This document shows, one piece after another, positions 35,541-50,500 of a DNA stretch of 64,000 bases (its first letter is position 1; each line of letters begins with the position of its first letter). The position numbers were made by a program, and so were the translations under genes. Origin of the DNA: Micromussa lordhowensis (Eukaryota; Cnidaria; Anthozoa; Scleractinia; Lobophylliidae); NCBI GenBank assembly GCA_964020085.1, contig OZ026595.1, positions 13,773,414-13,837,413 of the forward strand, read 5' to 3'. The notes under the pieces are model-generated. The model worked only from the letters and a program-made list of their open reading frames with translations. It was not told the origin of the DNA and searched no databases.

Positions 35541-38500
35541 TGTAACACCAGTGCAAAAAGTGTAACACCAGTGCAAATTACACATCGTAATTCTGGATAA
35601 TGATTGGCAGAAAGACAATGAGAAATTTTGTAGGCCAATGATATCATGTAGAGCAGTTACAAAAATTTTGTGCGGAAACTCTGGTTTCAAGAAACATCTT
35701 CCGGCAATTTTTCTGCGCCGATTTTTTACATGTTTGTATTAGTAATAAGTAATCATACGGTTTTTCTCGTTCAATTTGAAATTAATTTGCACTTGTGAGT
35801 TTTTCAAACAGCTGAAATTGCAATCGCCGAAGCGGCTTGGGCAATTTCAGCTTTTTGAAAAACTCACTGGTGGAAATTAATTCCAAATTGAACTCGAAAC
35901 CGTATGATTACCTATACTAATCCTTTAGCAAGAACAAACATAAGAAATGTTGATGTAGAATTGTGTTTACGTCAGCTGAACGTTGTTTTCAAAATCGAGT
36001 TTTGAAAATTTTTAGTCAATCTAAAAATTTTGAAACCACGTTGTTAATAAGAATCATATGATATTCTTTTGAATTATCTTTTGCGGTGTCCATCCATATG
36101 AAACACGCAGGCGCAGTATATATTACTGGTAGTCAGATATCTTGTATAATAACAGCTGAATCGCGATTAAATCTCGCCGATTAATTCAATCTCTTACTCT
36201 GATTCCCATTTGTTTTATACGCAGGTGATAGCCAGCTCGTTTTAAAACATGCTGTGACTTGGGAGACTGGTAATCAAGTGGTACTCGCCTCAACAAGTCG
36301 AAGTCAAAAAGAAAATGAAGAATTTAACATAACGAGTGTGTCTAATGATGGTCGAACCATCGGCATCATTCCACCAGTTAAATACCGCCACATTTCCCTT
36401 GTTCAAACCATCGCTGGAAGGATTATAGAAACACGCGCCGAGGTCGGGCTTTTGACTCGAAATGTTGTCGTTGAAGGCTCGGAAAATGACGAATGGACAG
36501 AAAGCATCCCGGAATGTCCCGATGGTTTCGACCCGGGTATTTTTGCAGTTCAAACCTGTTTCCAGGGACGCTATGGTGAGGCAATGGCGAGCGAACAGTT
36601 TGGAAGCCAGATTATGCTCAACCCAAAAATGCCGAGTGAGGGGCTGGTGATTGGTAGAATTTCTTACATTGAGGTGCGCAACGCTGGACAAGCTTTTGGA
36701 CTGGGTACGAATTAATCAATATTTTACTGTATTTCCCCGATCTAATGCAACGAGCGCTCGCTTTCGATGATACTTTCAGTTGTATTTGGCTTTATTGCTG
36801 GATATTTGGGAATTGTTTAAGTGGATGTTCTTTTAACATGCATTTGTTTTCCCTAATCTCTTCATCCAAGCCAACTAAATTTTGCTGTCCAAAAGATCGA
36901 TTTGAGAATTTTTGAAAGAGTTTTGGGATGTTTCTGAAGACAAAGAAGAGCAAATGGAAAATGGAAGTTTATATCAACCCTCCAGAAACTCCAATGACTC
37001 TCAATATCAATCTCCAAATGAAACTGCCTCCGCGATTGCCTCAATGCTGCTCAATCTCATGTTCCCGGCTCCTGTGGTTGATTAGCTCATTGTTATCGCT
37101 TCTCTTTGTCCCTTCCATGGTTTCAGAGGTTGTGGAGCCGGGGTACCTTTTGCTCTTGTTTTAAACGTTTCTCTCAACTTTCATTTCATAAAAGATTGGC
37201 TGTATTCCTCTCTTAAATGGCACAATGATGATCGTTTTGCGTCTTCAAGACTTAGCCTAACTTCTCTGTTTGCTTTGCCGCATCATTCATCTCGTATTTC
37301 CTCTGTAAATGTCAAAAAATAAGTGTGAAGTTGTTACTTGTACATTTGTACGATTGCTGTTTATTTTTCCTATAACTTGTTGTCGACCTGTCTGGCAGAA
37401 CATTTAAATGATTTGAATTAACTTCACATTCCAGGTCGCTACCCAATTCATTTTCACCTGAGTGGTGACGTGTCCGGATCTTACGTCCGCGGCTGCGCAA
37501 TCCATCGCACCTTCAACCGTGCCGTGACAGTACATGGCGTATCGGGGTTAGTAGTCGAACACAACGTAGCGAACGATATCATGGGTCACGCATTCTTCAT
37601 TGAGGATGGAATAGAAACTGGTAACACCATACAGTACAACTTGGGTGTTGCTGTGCGCACATCCAGTACACTTCTCATAACTGATGTCACGCCAGCAACA
37701 TTCTGGGTGACAAACCCGAACAACACCAGTAAGTACATATATTGATATCTTTACATTCTTGCGGTCGTTCGCTTACATGGATTCTCCGGTGAATATTTAA
37801 CACTTAATGACTGGTCCCGAGGGTAACAGTGAATTTTGTTTCCCGAGAATCTCAATATTTCCCGAGAAGAAGTCGAGGGAAATATTGAGATTCGAGGGAA
37901 ACAAAATTCGCTGTACCCCAAGGGACCAGGCATTAAGTGATTTGTCATATGGCAAAACAATTTGCTGGTGGAAAACAAAAGCAAATTTTGAAAAACGCGC
38001 TGAGATTCCAGCGACAACACATCAGGTCACCTCCAGCGGTCAACAGCGGTCAACATTTCGTGGGTAACAGTGAACTGTTTCCTGTTTGACGTGATAGTTT
38101 TCGTTATGTTGCTCGCTCTTGGCGAAAAAACGCCAGCTTTATAACAATGGCATTTGATTAGTCATGTTTTACTTGTTCCCAGTCCGTCACAATGCGGCGG
38201 CCGGTGGCAGTCACCATGGATACTGGTACAATTTGCCCAACCACCCTGGAGGTCCCTCGTTCACCACCTCTGTCTGCCCAAAGAATTCACCATTGGGAGA
38301 ATTTCAGAACAACACGGCGCATTCGTTTGGAAGGTAAAAATATTCTCTGTTGTCATATGTTGTGTCATTTTTGACGCTAATATGATAAACAGGGCCGGGT
38401 TGTTCGAAAGCCGATTAACGCTAACCCAGGATTAAAAGTTAACGGAAGCAATAATTCAGTTCTTGTATAAAAATGTCTTTTACTGCTTACGTTTTGTTTA

Positions 38501-41500
38501 CTTTGAGACTATTCAAACTAAAAAACTGAAGGACAAACAGAAAAATTCACCAAAAAGTTGCAAATTCAAAATCAAAATAGCGCTAACCCTCGGTTATCTT
38601 AACCGTGCTTTGAACAACCCGGTCCAGGTTTTATATAACTTTAACTTCAATCTGTTAGGTACGGCGTGTGGATTTTTAAAGAGTACTTCCCGATGCAAGG
38701 AGGAAGTTGTGGCTCTAAAATATCCGCACCCGCCAAGTTCTACACATTGCTTGCCTACAACAACCTTAAAGGCTTCGAGCTCACAAGCGGTGGAGCTATT
38801 CAGACAATCAACTTTACTGTGTTAGACAACAAAGAAGCTGGCTTTGAGTTTACCAACCTAGTCGCTCCTTGGGGTGACAATGGACCTTTAGTGAAGGACT
38901 CTCTCGTGGTGGGATATAGCGATGTAAGCGGAGGTCCCTCAGCGTGCACTCAAGGAGGGCTCGTGGCACCGAAATCTTCACGCCTCACCGTCTCCGGTAC
39001 AACGTTTGTGAACTTTGACGCGCCGTCATGCGCCGCACTTCGTGGATGCTCATTCTGCCATGCAAGACAAGGAGGCTTCACAACGAGATTCGAAAAAACA
39101 CATCTGATAAACTCACCAAACAAGGCAGCCTTCAGATGGGAACACGAGAGCGTGTTTGAAGATCTTGATGGAACATTAACAGGTAAGAGTGCGATGTTGA
39201 TTATTAAAGGAAAGCTTAAGCGTTATCAAGCCGACAAGACCTCTTACTAGCGGAGCGCGAGGGCCATACTAGTAAATGTTGGCCCGAGATCGTGACAGTA
39301 CGGACCGAGGGCAGCGAGGTCCGTTAAAGAAACGACCGAGGGCCAATATTCCCCAGTAGGGCTCGAGCAAGCCAGGTTAGTACGTAGTTCATTTTATTGC
39401 ACTCACTACACATGCTATTAGTGAAACAATTTTTTTTAGTTATAGTCTTATTATAGTTATATATTAGCTTTTACCTGCAAAGCATGGCTGAATGGTTTAG
39501 CGTGCGCCTCCTGCCAGTCAATATGTTTTATCATGTTTTGTGTGTTCAGTGTGTTTTGTGTGTTCAGTTGAGGGGAATGCCTGAGAACCAGTTAGCTCAA
39601 AGTTTAATGTGTGACTGCCTATATGTATACATTTACCTTTACAAGGTTGTATAGCAACTCTCCAATGCGCTGCAGAAGTTTTAGTTTTTATTCGTACTTA
39701 TCATAGTGTTTCTTGTCAAACAGCGACAAATTTTCTCAGATTTATAAGCAATAGAAAATTTCGCCGCTTGGTCTGGTGTTAATGAAGCTTTGTTATTACC
39801 CTTCAGGTGTATTAGGAGGAGGAAGTATTGTCCCATCAAACCCTAATCTTCCTCCAAAGCACTGTTCTCAATCTCCCAACGCAAGTATAAGTCACGTTTC
39901 CGGAAGTGTATGTGACTCGACGGTACGTTTCCGCCGGATGTCCTGGAACAAAGCGCTCCCAAGCTCCCTGCTTTATCGTGACGCTCTGTTAACAAATGAG
40001 CATGGTACAAGCCGAGTTCCCTGGGAATTTATGAGGCTTACACACAGTCGAGGCTGGATGGTGACGGTAATTCTGGGACAAAACTACAATTTTAGTTTTG
40101 ACAACGCTCCTCAGCTCACCAACATTTCTTACAGGTACAGTTGCGTAAGGAAATAAAACTTGTCGATGGTAGAAGTGCCTTATTCATTAATCCGTCGCTT
40201 TGAACTGAAGGTGAACTACCTCATAGAAACCGTCTGTAACATGAAAAGCGGCTCTGTAACACTAGGTCTGTGATCAAGCGGTAGAGTAATGCAGCGGAGT
40301 CATTGGCTTGTAAAGTACACTGTTGTGTTGTGCAAGTCGCGTTACCATGATAGCCATCCTTACCTAGTATTGAAATGTTCGTCTTTTTGCTCAAAATGAC
40401 CCATATTTTGGAAGATTTTCAACAGCTGCGGTACCTTAATTTCTACTTTTAGCTGTTTGTGACCATTGTTTTCTGGTACACCTGTCTACTCCCTAGAGGA
40501 GCTGAGACCCCTGACAGTCCCTCTTCATCTTACTCTATCTTGCGCAAGTCAAACCAGATTGTGCCAACTACAGCTTCATTTCTTTATCTCTGCCTTTACA
40601 CTCCTGCGCCATATGTTTCATGGCCAAAGCCTTTCTCGGGATTCCACCTCAGTGCATGTATTTAAATAGTACGCATCAGTTACCAGTGATGCTCCCATTT
40701 GTGTTAATACTTGCGTCTTGTATCTCTTTTCTCGTGTTTCTTGTTTTAGTGGGGTACTCTACGAATTTGAGGCCGAGGACTTCATCTGGATAACTCATCC
40801 CATGAAACAGGATCCCGATATGATATCTATAACTGGCAAGTTTGTCAACATGTCCAGCGGTATACCGTCTCCAGACAATGCGTCAAATGGTGACTGGTAT
40901 TACAACAACTTCTCCAGAGCACTGACTTACATCGTATCAGGGAGGGGAGCAGCGGGACTTGTTGACCGAAATATAGACATGCAAGTGAGTATATTGCTTC
41001 GTCATCAGTCATTGAGAAGGGATGGCGCAGTGGCGAGAGCCCTCGCCTCCCACTAATGTTGCCCCGGTTTGATTCCAGCCTGGTGGGTTGAGTTTGTTGT
41101 TGCTTTTCGCCATGTTCCAAGGGTTTTATCCGGGTTCTCCAGTTTTCCTCTATCCACAAAAACCAACATTTTTAAATTCCAGTTCGACCAGAGTAGAGGA
41201 CCCGCATGGAAACCAACTAAGGTTGATGTGGCTTCCTATCTAAATATTGTAATTTATGCATTTATTTATTGTTTATTGTTTCACTTACAAGTTCAACATA
41301 AATGTTCTTGCTTTGATCCACTGTCGACTTAACTAAGACACTCATCATCTCTAGGTTGTACGTTGCTATTTCAAGAACTGCTTCAAACCAATTCCACCCC
41401 CACCCCCTGAGAAACGTCCGTTAGTATATGTGGTATGGTCAGACCCGGACGCCTGGTACGGAACAGAGCCTGGATATGGAGGCTACAACAAACAGCTGCC

Positions 41501-44500
41501 CCAAGACGGGGATGACGTCATCATCCAACAGCGTACGTCACTCAGAAAACTTTCTTATCGTTTTTGTAATGTTTTTTTTTTCTAATATGGTTAGATAGGT
41601 TGTGTTACAATTTTGAGAATTTGAAAGTAATGACATTTACGAAGCCTAAGGACTATAGTGTAATAAACGTTTTGTGCCACTCCCTGAAGAAGGCTAAAAG
41701 ATGTGTAAGGCTAGAATTAATGGTCGTTTTACGTGAATTCGTATCTGTTGATTAAGGTGTCGTTAAATGAAAAGTTGTAACTTTACCTTTATTTGTACTT
41801 GGCATGATCCGACATGCTCCAATAGCGTACTGTTCGTTGTCTTATTTAGCAACTGTTTTTGAGCTTGGTTTACTGCTAAGGCAGTTTTCACAGTTGATTT
41901 ACTTTGACGGCGGTTGTGAGACAAGTAGAAAGCGTTTAAAACTAAACACGTTTAAATTAATCGTTAATAATTGTTTGTTTAGACTGGTGGATGGTAGCGG
42001 ATACTGAACTTCCTTACATGAGAAAACTCTTCATATACGGCACACTAGAACTGGAACCTCGCATGGACTTTGTCCTCAATGTAACGTACATTGTGATTGG
42101 TCAAGGAGGTAACCTCATCATTGGCTGGGAAGATCAACCAATGACGGGCAATGTATTAATTAGTCTTAGCGGAAATACGGACACCCCAGACATTCCGGTT
42201 CAAGGCGGTCCTAATATTGGCTCTAAAGCTATAGGTATGTACTAGTGTTGCTTGTTGATTCTTGTACGAAATGAAATAACCTGATCAAGGTCTACATGAC
42301 CTTTTAGTCAAATTCTTTAACTCTTTCCAAACGGCTTAAATTCTTAAAACCCAGCGCATTAAACAAATCTTTGCTTTATAATTCCTCAAAAGTAACTCAT
42401 TGAAAGTGAACTTGTCTTTCCAAGGTGTGTTCGGGAACCTGGAGATTCACGGCCTAAATAGATCAGTGTACTGGACCCGACTTAGCAAAACCGCTGACCC
42501 AGGAAGCAACGTCATCTATTTGCAAGAGGCGGTGGACTGGAAATCAGGGGAAGAAATTGTCATTGCACCGACTTCGTTTGAACCCTACGACACTGAAATC
42601 TATAAGATAGGTACGTTGGCTGTTTCTTTTAGTTAATGGCTAACATAGCATGTGTCAAAGTGTTGCATGATTTTGGTTCTAGATAGAAGCTGACGTATGC
42701 GATCACTTTTCCCCCCTTTAGTTTGACTTCTCTAATTCCCTTATGAAAAGACGTGCGAATTACACTTTTCAATGTCAGCCGATATTTGTTTTCAGCCAAG
42801 TCGACTTGGAATTGAAGAGGGTAGAGATGGACAGTGTAACATTCGAACAAACAGGAAAGTGTTTTAGAGTAAAGATTATATTTCGCCGTGTAATCTCGTT
42901 TTTTTCTTTTTAGTTAATATCCACCGTGATCGCAAAACCCTTGAACTGAATGATACTCTGAAATACAGACACGCTGCCGAGTCATACAGCACAAGGAACT
43001 GGAACTACACATTAGCCGCTGAGGTGGGACTGCTGACCAGGAACATCGTGATTGAAGGCGCTGATGATGCCGATCACGTGCTTGATAAACAGTCGTTTGG
43101 AGGACGGCTCTTGATTGGTTCATTTGATGGTATGCAGTCATCTAACCGAAGAGTTCGTGTGGAGAATGTTGAGTTTCGCCATTGTGGTCAGGAAGGGTGG
43201 TCTGATTACTTTGATCCAAGGTAATAAGAACTGTAATGGATATATTACATATTAAAGTTGGTTGAATATTGACTTGAAATGCGCGCCATAATTATTTACA
43301 ACGAGTAACCGAAAATTTGGCTTGTTTTCTTTTAAAGATATTCACTGGCAATCTTGGATGCTGGAAATCTGAAGTCATCTTACATCCGTGGCAATTCATT
43401 CCATGACGGATTCAACACTGCTATTGGTGTATTTGGAACAGACGAACTAACTGTTGTCAATAACGTCATTCAGCACACAGTCGGCTCGTCCGTTAGAGTC
43501 TGGGGCAGGAATAACAAAGTTCTCCATAACTTGGCTGTGTTGAGCATTTCACCAGGTATTACAGTCATGTGACTGTATTGTTTGAAGTAATATATCAAAC
43601 ACGAGTGACAGTGTTTCATCGGGATATCCAAACACCGAGAAGAGAGTTGAAAATACGACGCGCAGCGGAGTATTTTTGACGAAATTCGAGGTGTTTGGAT
43701 AGCCGATGAAACACTGTCCCGAGTGTTTGATATATCTTCTCAATCGAAACAAAAACTAAGGAGTAAACGGAGAAGTAAAATCGTCAAAATCTATGCTAAT
43801 TAAGACCGGATATCCAAACCACCGTTACGGTCATGATTTCCTTTGTTTTAACTTGATGAATTATTAATGAGTTTGAGAATCATAATTCTAAGCTTTTTAA
43901 GACTGTTCATAAAACGTCGACATTGAAGATTTCAAGCGGCTTATGAATCGCGTAACAACCTCATTGGATTTAATTCATGGTAAAGTGTTTCGAAAGTTTG
44001 TTTTTTTCGCCTAGAGAAAGTCTTCAAAATCGATCAGAACAATAAAATAGAATATTTTCAATCAGAACAAGTAATGTACCTGTTATGAAGAGTAGGAGCA
44101 GAACGCATAGTTATAGTTATAAATTAGTTTTTTTGAAATCCATCTCATTTTTCCTAGCCTGCTTTGCTTAATCTTAGGGCCTGATTACATGAGCCGGGCT
44201 GGCCCGGTTAGCCGGGCTAGCGTCAGTTTGCCGGGATCTCGGCACGTTTGTCAAACGCAACAAAAGTCAACTTCGCGATTACATGATAACCGGGCCAGCC
44301 CGGTTAGCCGAGATCCCGGTATCGCAGTGCCGGGATCCCGGCTAACCGGGCTGAGATTTCTCCATGTAATCGCGTTTGCCGGGCCGGGCTGAAAGTCATC
44401 TCGGCACATCGAAGCAGCCCGGCTAACCGGGCCAGCCCGGCTCATGTAATCAGGCCCTTAATAGAGGACCAGTCTGTAAACCACTTTGTGACGTAGGCCT

Positions 44501-47500
44501 CCTCATTAAGGATTATTTATTATTAACGCAAGAGCTTTATGTTTAGAAGAGTTTGATTCCAAAGGAGGCCTAGGGCTGTGATCTATTTTTATCAATCCTA
44601 ATGGCTTCCTAAGATAACTTTGCACAAACATACTATACATGTATAGCAAGCTCTTGAGTTTCTATCGATCTAGATTCTGAAAATATCGCTTATTCTAGTT
44701 TTAGGTCGGAGTACGATTGTCTTTTTAACATCATGCTCGAAGTCAAATATCATACGTATATCATATGCAGTAAAGTAACTTATGTGCTATTACTTTATAC
44801 GATAGCGACCTACAAAGGGAGATACGAGGTGAATAACAAACTCTGGCATGCTTCCTTTGACATCAGCAAGGCAGCCCATATTGTTCTTCGAGGTAATGCT
44901 GCAGCTGGAAGCGAAAGGATTGGGTTCCACATCCGGGGTGAAAGTTGCTATGGAGATAACCCTGAGGAACGCTGGGAAGCTAACTCTGCTCACACCACCC
45001 TACATGGGATCCACATTGGCTTTCACGACGGACTGCCTGACTGTCTCAAGATCGCTAATTTTGTTCTTTGGAAAAGCTGGGATTTTGGCGTGTTTGGTTA
45101 TCCAGCCTCTCGAGTTATTATTCAGGATACAGTTGTTGCTGATAATAACTTAGGTAATGAGAGTTTAGAAGTTGCACCTGTTTGAACGTTTTAGTGGAAT
45201 GGCCTCTTTTTGTCTCATTATTTCCTCTTTTTTGTATTATTTATCGACAAAAAGACAAGAAGATGACATTTGTAACTATCGGGATTGAACTGTATCGGAT
45301 TTTAGGAAGTTAATTAACAACAGAAAGTTGAGAATTTGATCTAATCAGCTGCCAGGGAAAACGCTTATTTTTATGAAGATTGGTTACGCACAGTTACGAA
45401 GGCCTCGAAAAAGGGTTTGTTCGTTCAGATTGGTTATTGTACTGTATTGAAAGAGTAGCGTTTCTCAAAAGCGAAGCACTTCGGTTTTTCAGTCTTCGAA
45501 ATTTGACAGTAAACAAACATCAAAATACGTACAAATAATTTAGGGATCATCTTTAGAGTAGAGTTAACGAAGGCCTTAAGCTTCCACTTTAAAATTAATT
45601 ATCAACATAATTATATATGAACATAATTTAGTAATACTGTTTTTATATCCAGGAATTCATGTCAACGTCTGGAGTCCTCCTGCCCTCTCTCACAAAACCG
45701 CTGACAAGTTTGTTCGCCTGGACCGAGTCCTAATTGTCGGTACCAGTCCCAGTTTTGACTGCGTCAGTGACTCGGTTGTGCCTCGTAACTCAGCCATCAC
45801 GAAGCCGCTCCGCGCCCCGCGCTCCAAAGGAGGCGGCCATGTTGGTTTTATGCTAACAACATTTTCGTCATCAACTAGCCTGGCGCCAAAGACACCTTGG
45901 CACGCTGTAGAAAGTTACCCAGCAATACGAGGAGTTGTTAAACTTAACAACGTTGGATTTGCGCATTTTGGCACAAAGTGTGGTCACGACAGTGTGGTAT
46001 TTAGAACTAATCCCATATCTCCAGATGCGTTCCACCCAGTCGAGACAAAAGGCATCTCTTTGTATAATGTGGATAACGACAAGTTATTTTATATACCACC
46101 ATCGAATATCGGGTGGATAAACCCTTCTGACTGTATCGATATGGACTGTGATGGCGCAAAACACGTGCTCATCAAGGATCTGGACGGAACTCTCACTGGT
46201 GTTTCCGGCGGAAGTGTTATTTCCAAGGCTGAGTATGAGTGGAATGGAGATCCGCGGAGAGGCCTGGGTACGCGATTAGCTCAGAAATTGTCTTGTCTAC
46301 CGTGACAGGGAAACAGTGCAAACTCAGCAATTCACTCAACTCCAGAAGAGAAGCTAGTATTAGTAAAGTGATCTTACATCATGCGATCAGGAGTTATAGT
46401 TGGCACTGTCTTGTGATGTTTTATTTTGTATCTCTATATTCTTTTTTTGAACACGTGCATTGTATTTAGTAAACTTCGACTACTTCAACTGAAACTAACT
46501 AGTGAAAAAGGAATTTCTTTAATTGTCAGACAAGGCTAATGTTTCCATTTTTCCAGGTGATTACCGTATACCTAGAAGTTTGGTGACGTCATTAGACGGC
46601 TCACGTCTGAACGCCTCTGTCGTTGCACCGCATCATGGGATTGTGCGAGGAACGCATGCGCAGAGCTTTTGCTCGTGGAATGCTGCATGGAATGCGTACA
46701 AATGTTCCAGCATGGGTAAGAAATGTGTTCATCAAGTATTATGGTGAGGTAGGTTTTGAACAAGCTGCACTCACCTTGCAACCAATTTTTGTCGAAAAAT
46801 ACTTACAATCTTTTAAGATCACATACCTTTGACTAAAATTAAGATATATGATATCTACGAAAGCTGTAGTATGTCAACACACTCGCAGTTATTTTTTTTT
46901 GTTGTTTGCGATAAATGTATTCGAACTTCACTGCACAAGAAGGTGAAAAGTACAGTAATTACCAAGCAAAAACGTTCATACAAGTAAAAAGCAACAACTC
47001 CTGTTGACGCCATTTCTACTTTCCCTATAGACTATCACATGTTTGTTATCGAGAGTTTGGACGCTGACACAGAACTTCGCAGACTCTCGCCAGTTGCTTT
47101 GTCATCCAGTGGCTATACCGATCTGCTGAATGGACCAATGGATCATGGCTGTTGCTTTGGATACGCGTGCATGGAGCGAATATCCACATTCTTCTCAATT
47201 GTGGCAACACAAAACAATTACACTGTCCATTTCACAGGTAAACAGATTTACACTCGTTGATTCTCTTCCAAAATCTCTTGACGGAAACTCTACTCTCATT
47301 CCAGAAAAAAGACATGCAGACTTCTGGAGTAATTTTTGTCTTAAAACGGTATGCTGGCGTTTAGTTTAAACCTGTACAATTTCACACTTAAACACTTTTT
47401 CTTATACAACTGCTGTGGTATGAATTTCTTCAAAAAATTTCCCAAGAAATATCACGTGCCCTTTGGATGGCGTACAGGATCCACAAGCCCGATTGGAAAA

Positions 47501-50500
47501 TTCACTAACCCCGGGCTATCAGATGACTTTCTTTGTACACTGTTTCGTCTGCATCTTTTCGATTAAATTTCTGTATAGCTGCTCATTGTTTGGCTGATGT
47601 TCCCTCTTTAGGCACCAATCCTCAAAGCCTTCGACTGACTTTGCTAAACGCAGACAGCTCTCAAGCCCTCCGCGTTGCCATTTGGTACACCACGCCCCAG
47701 CGGTTGGACGTGTACCGCGCAGGCGCGTACATGTATCCGACTAATGCCAAACTCGACCAACAGAACTTCAGCTACAAAAAGAAAGACCCCAATCTCCCGG
47801 GTGACCAGTTTGAGCCTACGCTTACAGGCAACAGCGGAGCTAACTATTACGACCGAGAAAGCCAACTGCTTTATGTAGTGGTTAAAGGAAATGTCGCAGT
47901 GGACATAAGAACTGCTCCTGTCATACAAGTCAAACTTGGTAAGGATCGAATGAAAGCTGAAACTATCAAGAACCTCTGTATCCTCTTAATCTTCCTTGAT
48001 TAAGGTTTCAAAATCGTTTAATGCAAAGACTGAATTTTGTCTTTTAGGAAGCAAACCTGTTCATTTCAACGACTTTTTTGAAAGGAATTTAATCCAAAAT
48101 CTGGCCTCTCTTCTCAATATCGACGAGTCCCGTATTCGGGTAGTCGAGATCGTGAATGCTGCAGGGGGTTCACGAAGACGACGAAGAGAATCCGACGATA
48201 AGACGATGACCGTCACGATCGAGATCGGTGATCCGCCGCAGCCTAACATTCCTTACACGCCAGAAGAAAAGTTTGTCCCTGAAAATTCAAGGTTAGTGAA
48301 ATGCTTCACCTTATTTATTAGCTTTTTCAATTCCAAGTTTGTTAACAAAATATGTTCCCAACTATTTATGTTATGTCGTTCACATTAGTCTTAGTGGAAT
48401 TGTCGTCAAAATCAAAGGCACTTGATGGTTTTGGTTTTTCTTTCCTCTCAGTTGATTCTCGGGAATCAGGAATGAGCATTTTGTGGCAATTTCAAAAGTC
48501 TGTTATGTATTTACGAATTTTATTTTTTACTTAGTTTCACCACCGCTCCTCCAGTTCCTATAACAACCACAGCTTCACCAACCCAGAACCCCACAGATCA
48601 GTACGTTGCTCTCCAGTCTTTAGCGTCCAAAACTGTCGAGGCCGCCCAAACAGGTCGCATGGCTTCCTCGCTCAATCTCGACATGGTATCGATTGAAGTC
48701 ACGGATCCCGAACCTCCACGAAAACTCCCGAAAGGATGGACTCGAGCCACGCCTGAAGAGGGTTAAGTCTTAGAAATAAAGAAACGGAGCACGCGTGTTT
48801 ATATATTCTGATTCAAGCATTCTTGAAAGATTTGAACATTTTGAACAATAAGATTTCAAAAATACTTTCGAATTCTCCTAAACTTATCAGACTTCATCAC
48901 TTTTTCCTGAGAAAGTAATGGCAGTGGTAATATTAGCACAATGTCTTTTGCAATACACTGATTTTAAATGAATTATTCACTCGGGAACTGTGTTTTTTAG
49001 CCGGACCAAAAAATGGCACATGGCGATTTGATCAGGTGGAGTCCATGAAAGAAGGCAACAAATCCAGTCCAGTTCATGATTATCTGATTCCTGTTCGACT
49101 GATTGTGATGCAAGAGCCTTATGGAGCTAATGAAACTGTTCCCTTCCAACTTCAACCAAAGCTTGTGTTGGTCGACAAGCTTAACCGCACTGTCCGCACG
49201 CTAGGGCATGGACACCAGGGGCAGTGGTACGTAGGTCTAAGTGTTTTGTCGTCATTGGTCGACTTTTTGACCTACAGACTGAGTTTGCCATCCTTATCTC
49301 CAATGAAAACCTGTCTCTACTGCGTTGTGAACAAATGAATACATCGCGCTGAGTTTGATTTATTCTGAACATTTGACAGGTATGTAACAGCGTTCATCAA
49401 GCATGGCACTGGAGACCCTCATGCCTTGTTAGGAGGGGAAATCACTGTACCTTTCTCTGACGGCTGGGCAAACTTTACCAACCTAAACATCAGCCACAAT
49501 GGCACAGATTACGTCTTAGAGTACAACATTACCTTCCCCTTTGAAGCAAACTTTACAGCTCTGTCGGAGCCGTTTGAAGTCAAGGAGCGAGTCTTGTACT
49601 TCACACTTGTTAGTCACCCACGTGATGCCAACGAAACCGTTCCTTTTGGTCAGCAGCCTTTGGTAGACGTCCGCGACGCTGCTAACGGGGAATTGGTGAC
49701 GAATACTGGATGGAAAGGCAGGAAGTGGATTTGCAAGGCGTCTTTAGTGAATCCTCAGAACTATACAGGTAAACTTTATGAACAAATGCATTTTAAGACA
49801 GAACCACATGGCACTTAAACTTACTTAGTCAATATCAAGTGATGATCAAGGTAAGAGAGTGAATCCCCATGTAGGCCTTATGCCCAAGGTAATCCCTCCT
49901 CTTAAGTTATTTTTAGATATGGTACCCAGTTCTTCCCGGCGAGGATGCTACTCGCATGGTATTGTGGTTTACAGCCGCCATCTTTTTACCTACAGGGGAT
50001 TAAAGTAGCCGTTTGTTAAGAGAAAGGGATAAATTCGATTCCATCTTCATTCATTTTCTTGTCCACTAACAGGAAAGCTGAACGGAGTAGCCAGTGTAGA
50101 GTTTTCCGCCGGTATCGCATCCTTCAGGGATCTCTCCATTGACCATGAAGATAAGGACTATATCCTTAACTTTGAAGCTTTCACTGTTGAACCATCTCGT
50201 TACCAGTTCTCTGTTAATGCTACTCCATTTGATGTGAAAGAGAGGGTCCTGGAACTGGTCATAACTCAACAACCAGGTAAGGCCTGTACTACAACGCTCT
50301 TTTTTGGTTGTCATTTTAACTACAATCGAACCTCCACTAAAGGCTATCTCTTTAAATCAGCCAGGATTTCTACCACCAGATCTCGTCAGCGGCCAGTTGA
50401 TTCTGTCCCACCCTCGCCGTTTAAGCAAGTTTCATCTGTAGTATTTTAACAGAATGTGCTTTGAAGGGTGATTACACCCATCAGTCAGCTTATACCGGTT

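Larger units (their letters stand above)
42425..47938 (+). other. PKHD1L1: PKHD1L1 exons 34-41: second parallel beta-helix region
   Basis: Residues ~3120-3908. The order of motifs repeats that after the first G8: VFGNLEIHGLNRSVYWTRL, EVGLLTRNIVIEGADD, VEFRHCGQEGW, SYIRGNSFHDGFNTAIGVFG, VRVWGRNNKVLHN, IVLRGNAAAGSERIGFHIRG, then GIHVNVWSPP and IKDLDGTLTG. This is a second copy of the G8 plus PbH1 block, an internal duplication known for PKHD1 and PKHD1L1. Many Cys residues lie in exons 38-40. Confidence 0.85.

Noticed and set aside
36290..36691. 133-codon minus-strand frame opposite exon 26
   Set aside because: Complement of a well supported PbH1-coding exon; no independent evidence.
39470..39530. 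tRNA-like sequence (TGGCTGAATGGTTTAGCG)
   Set aside because: An A-box-like start without a matching B box or cloverleaf.
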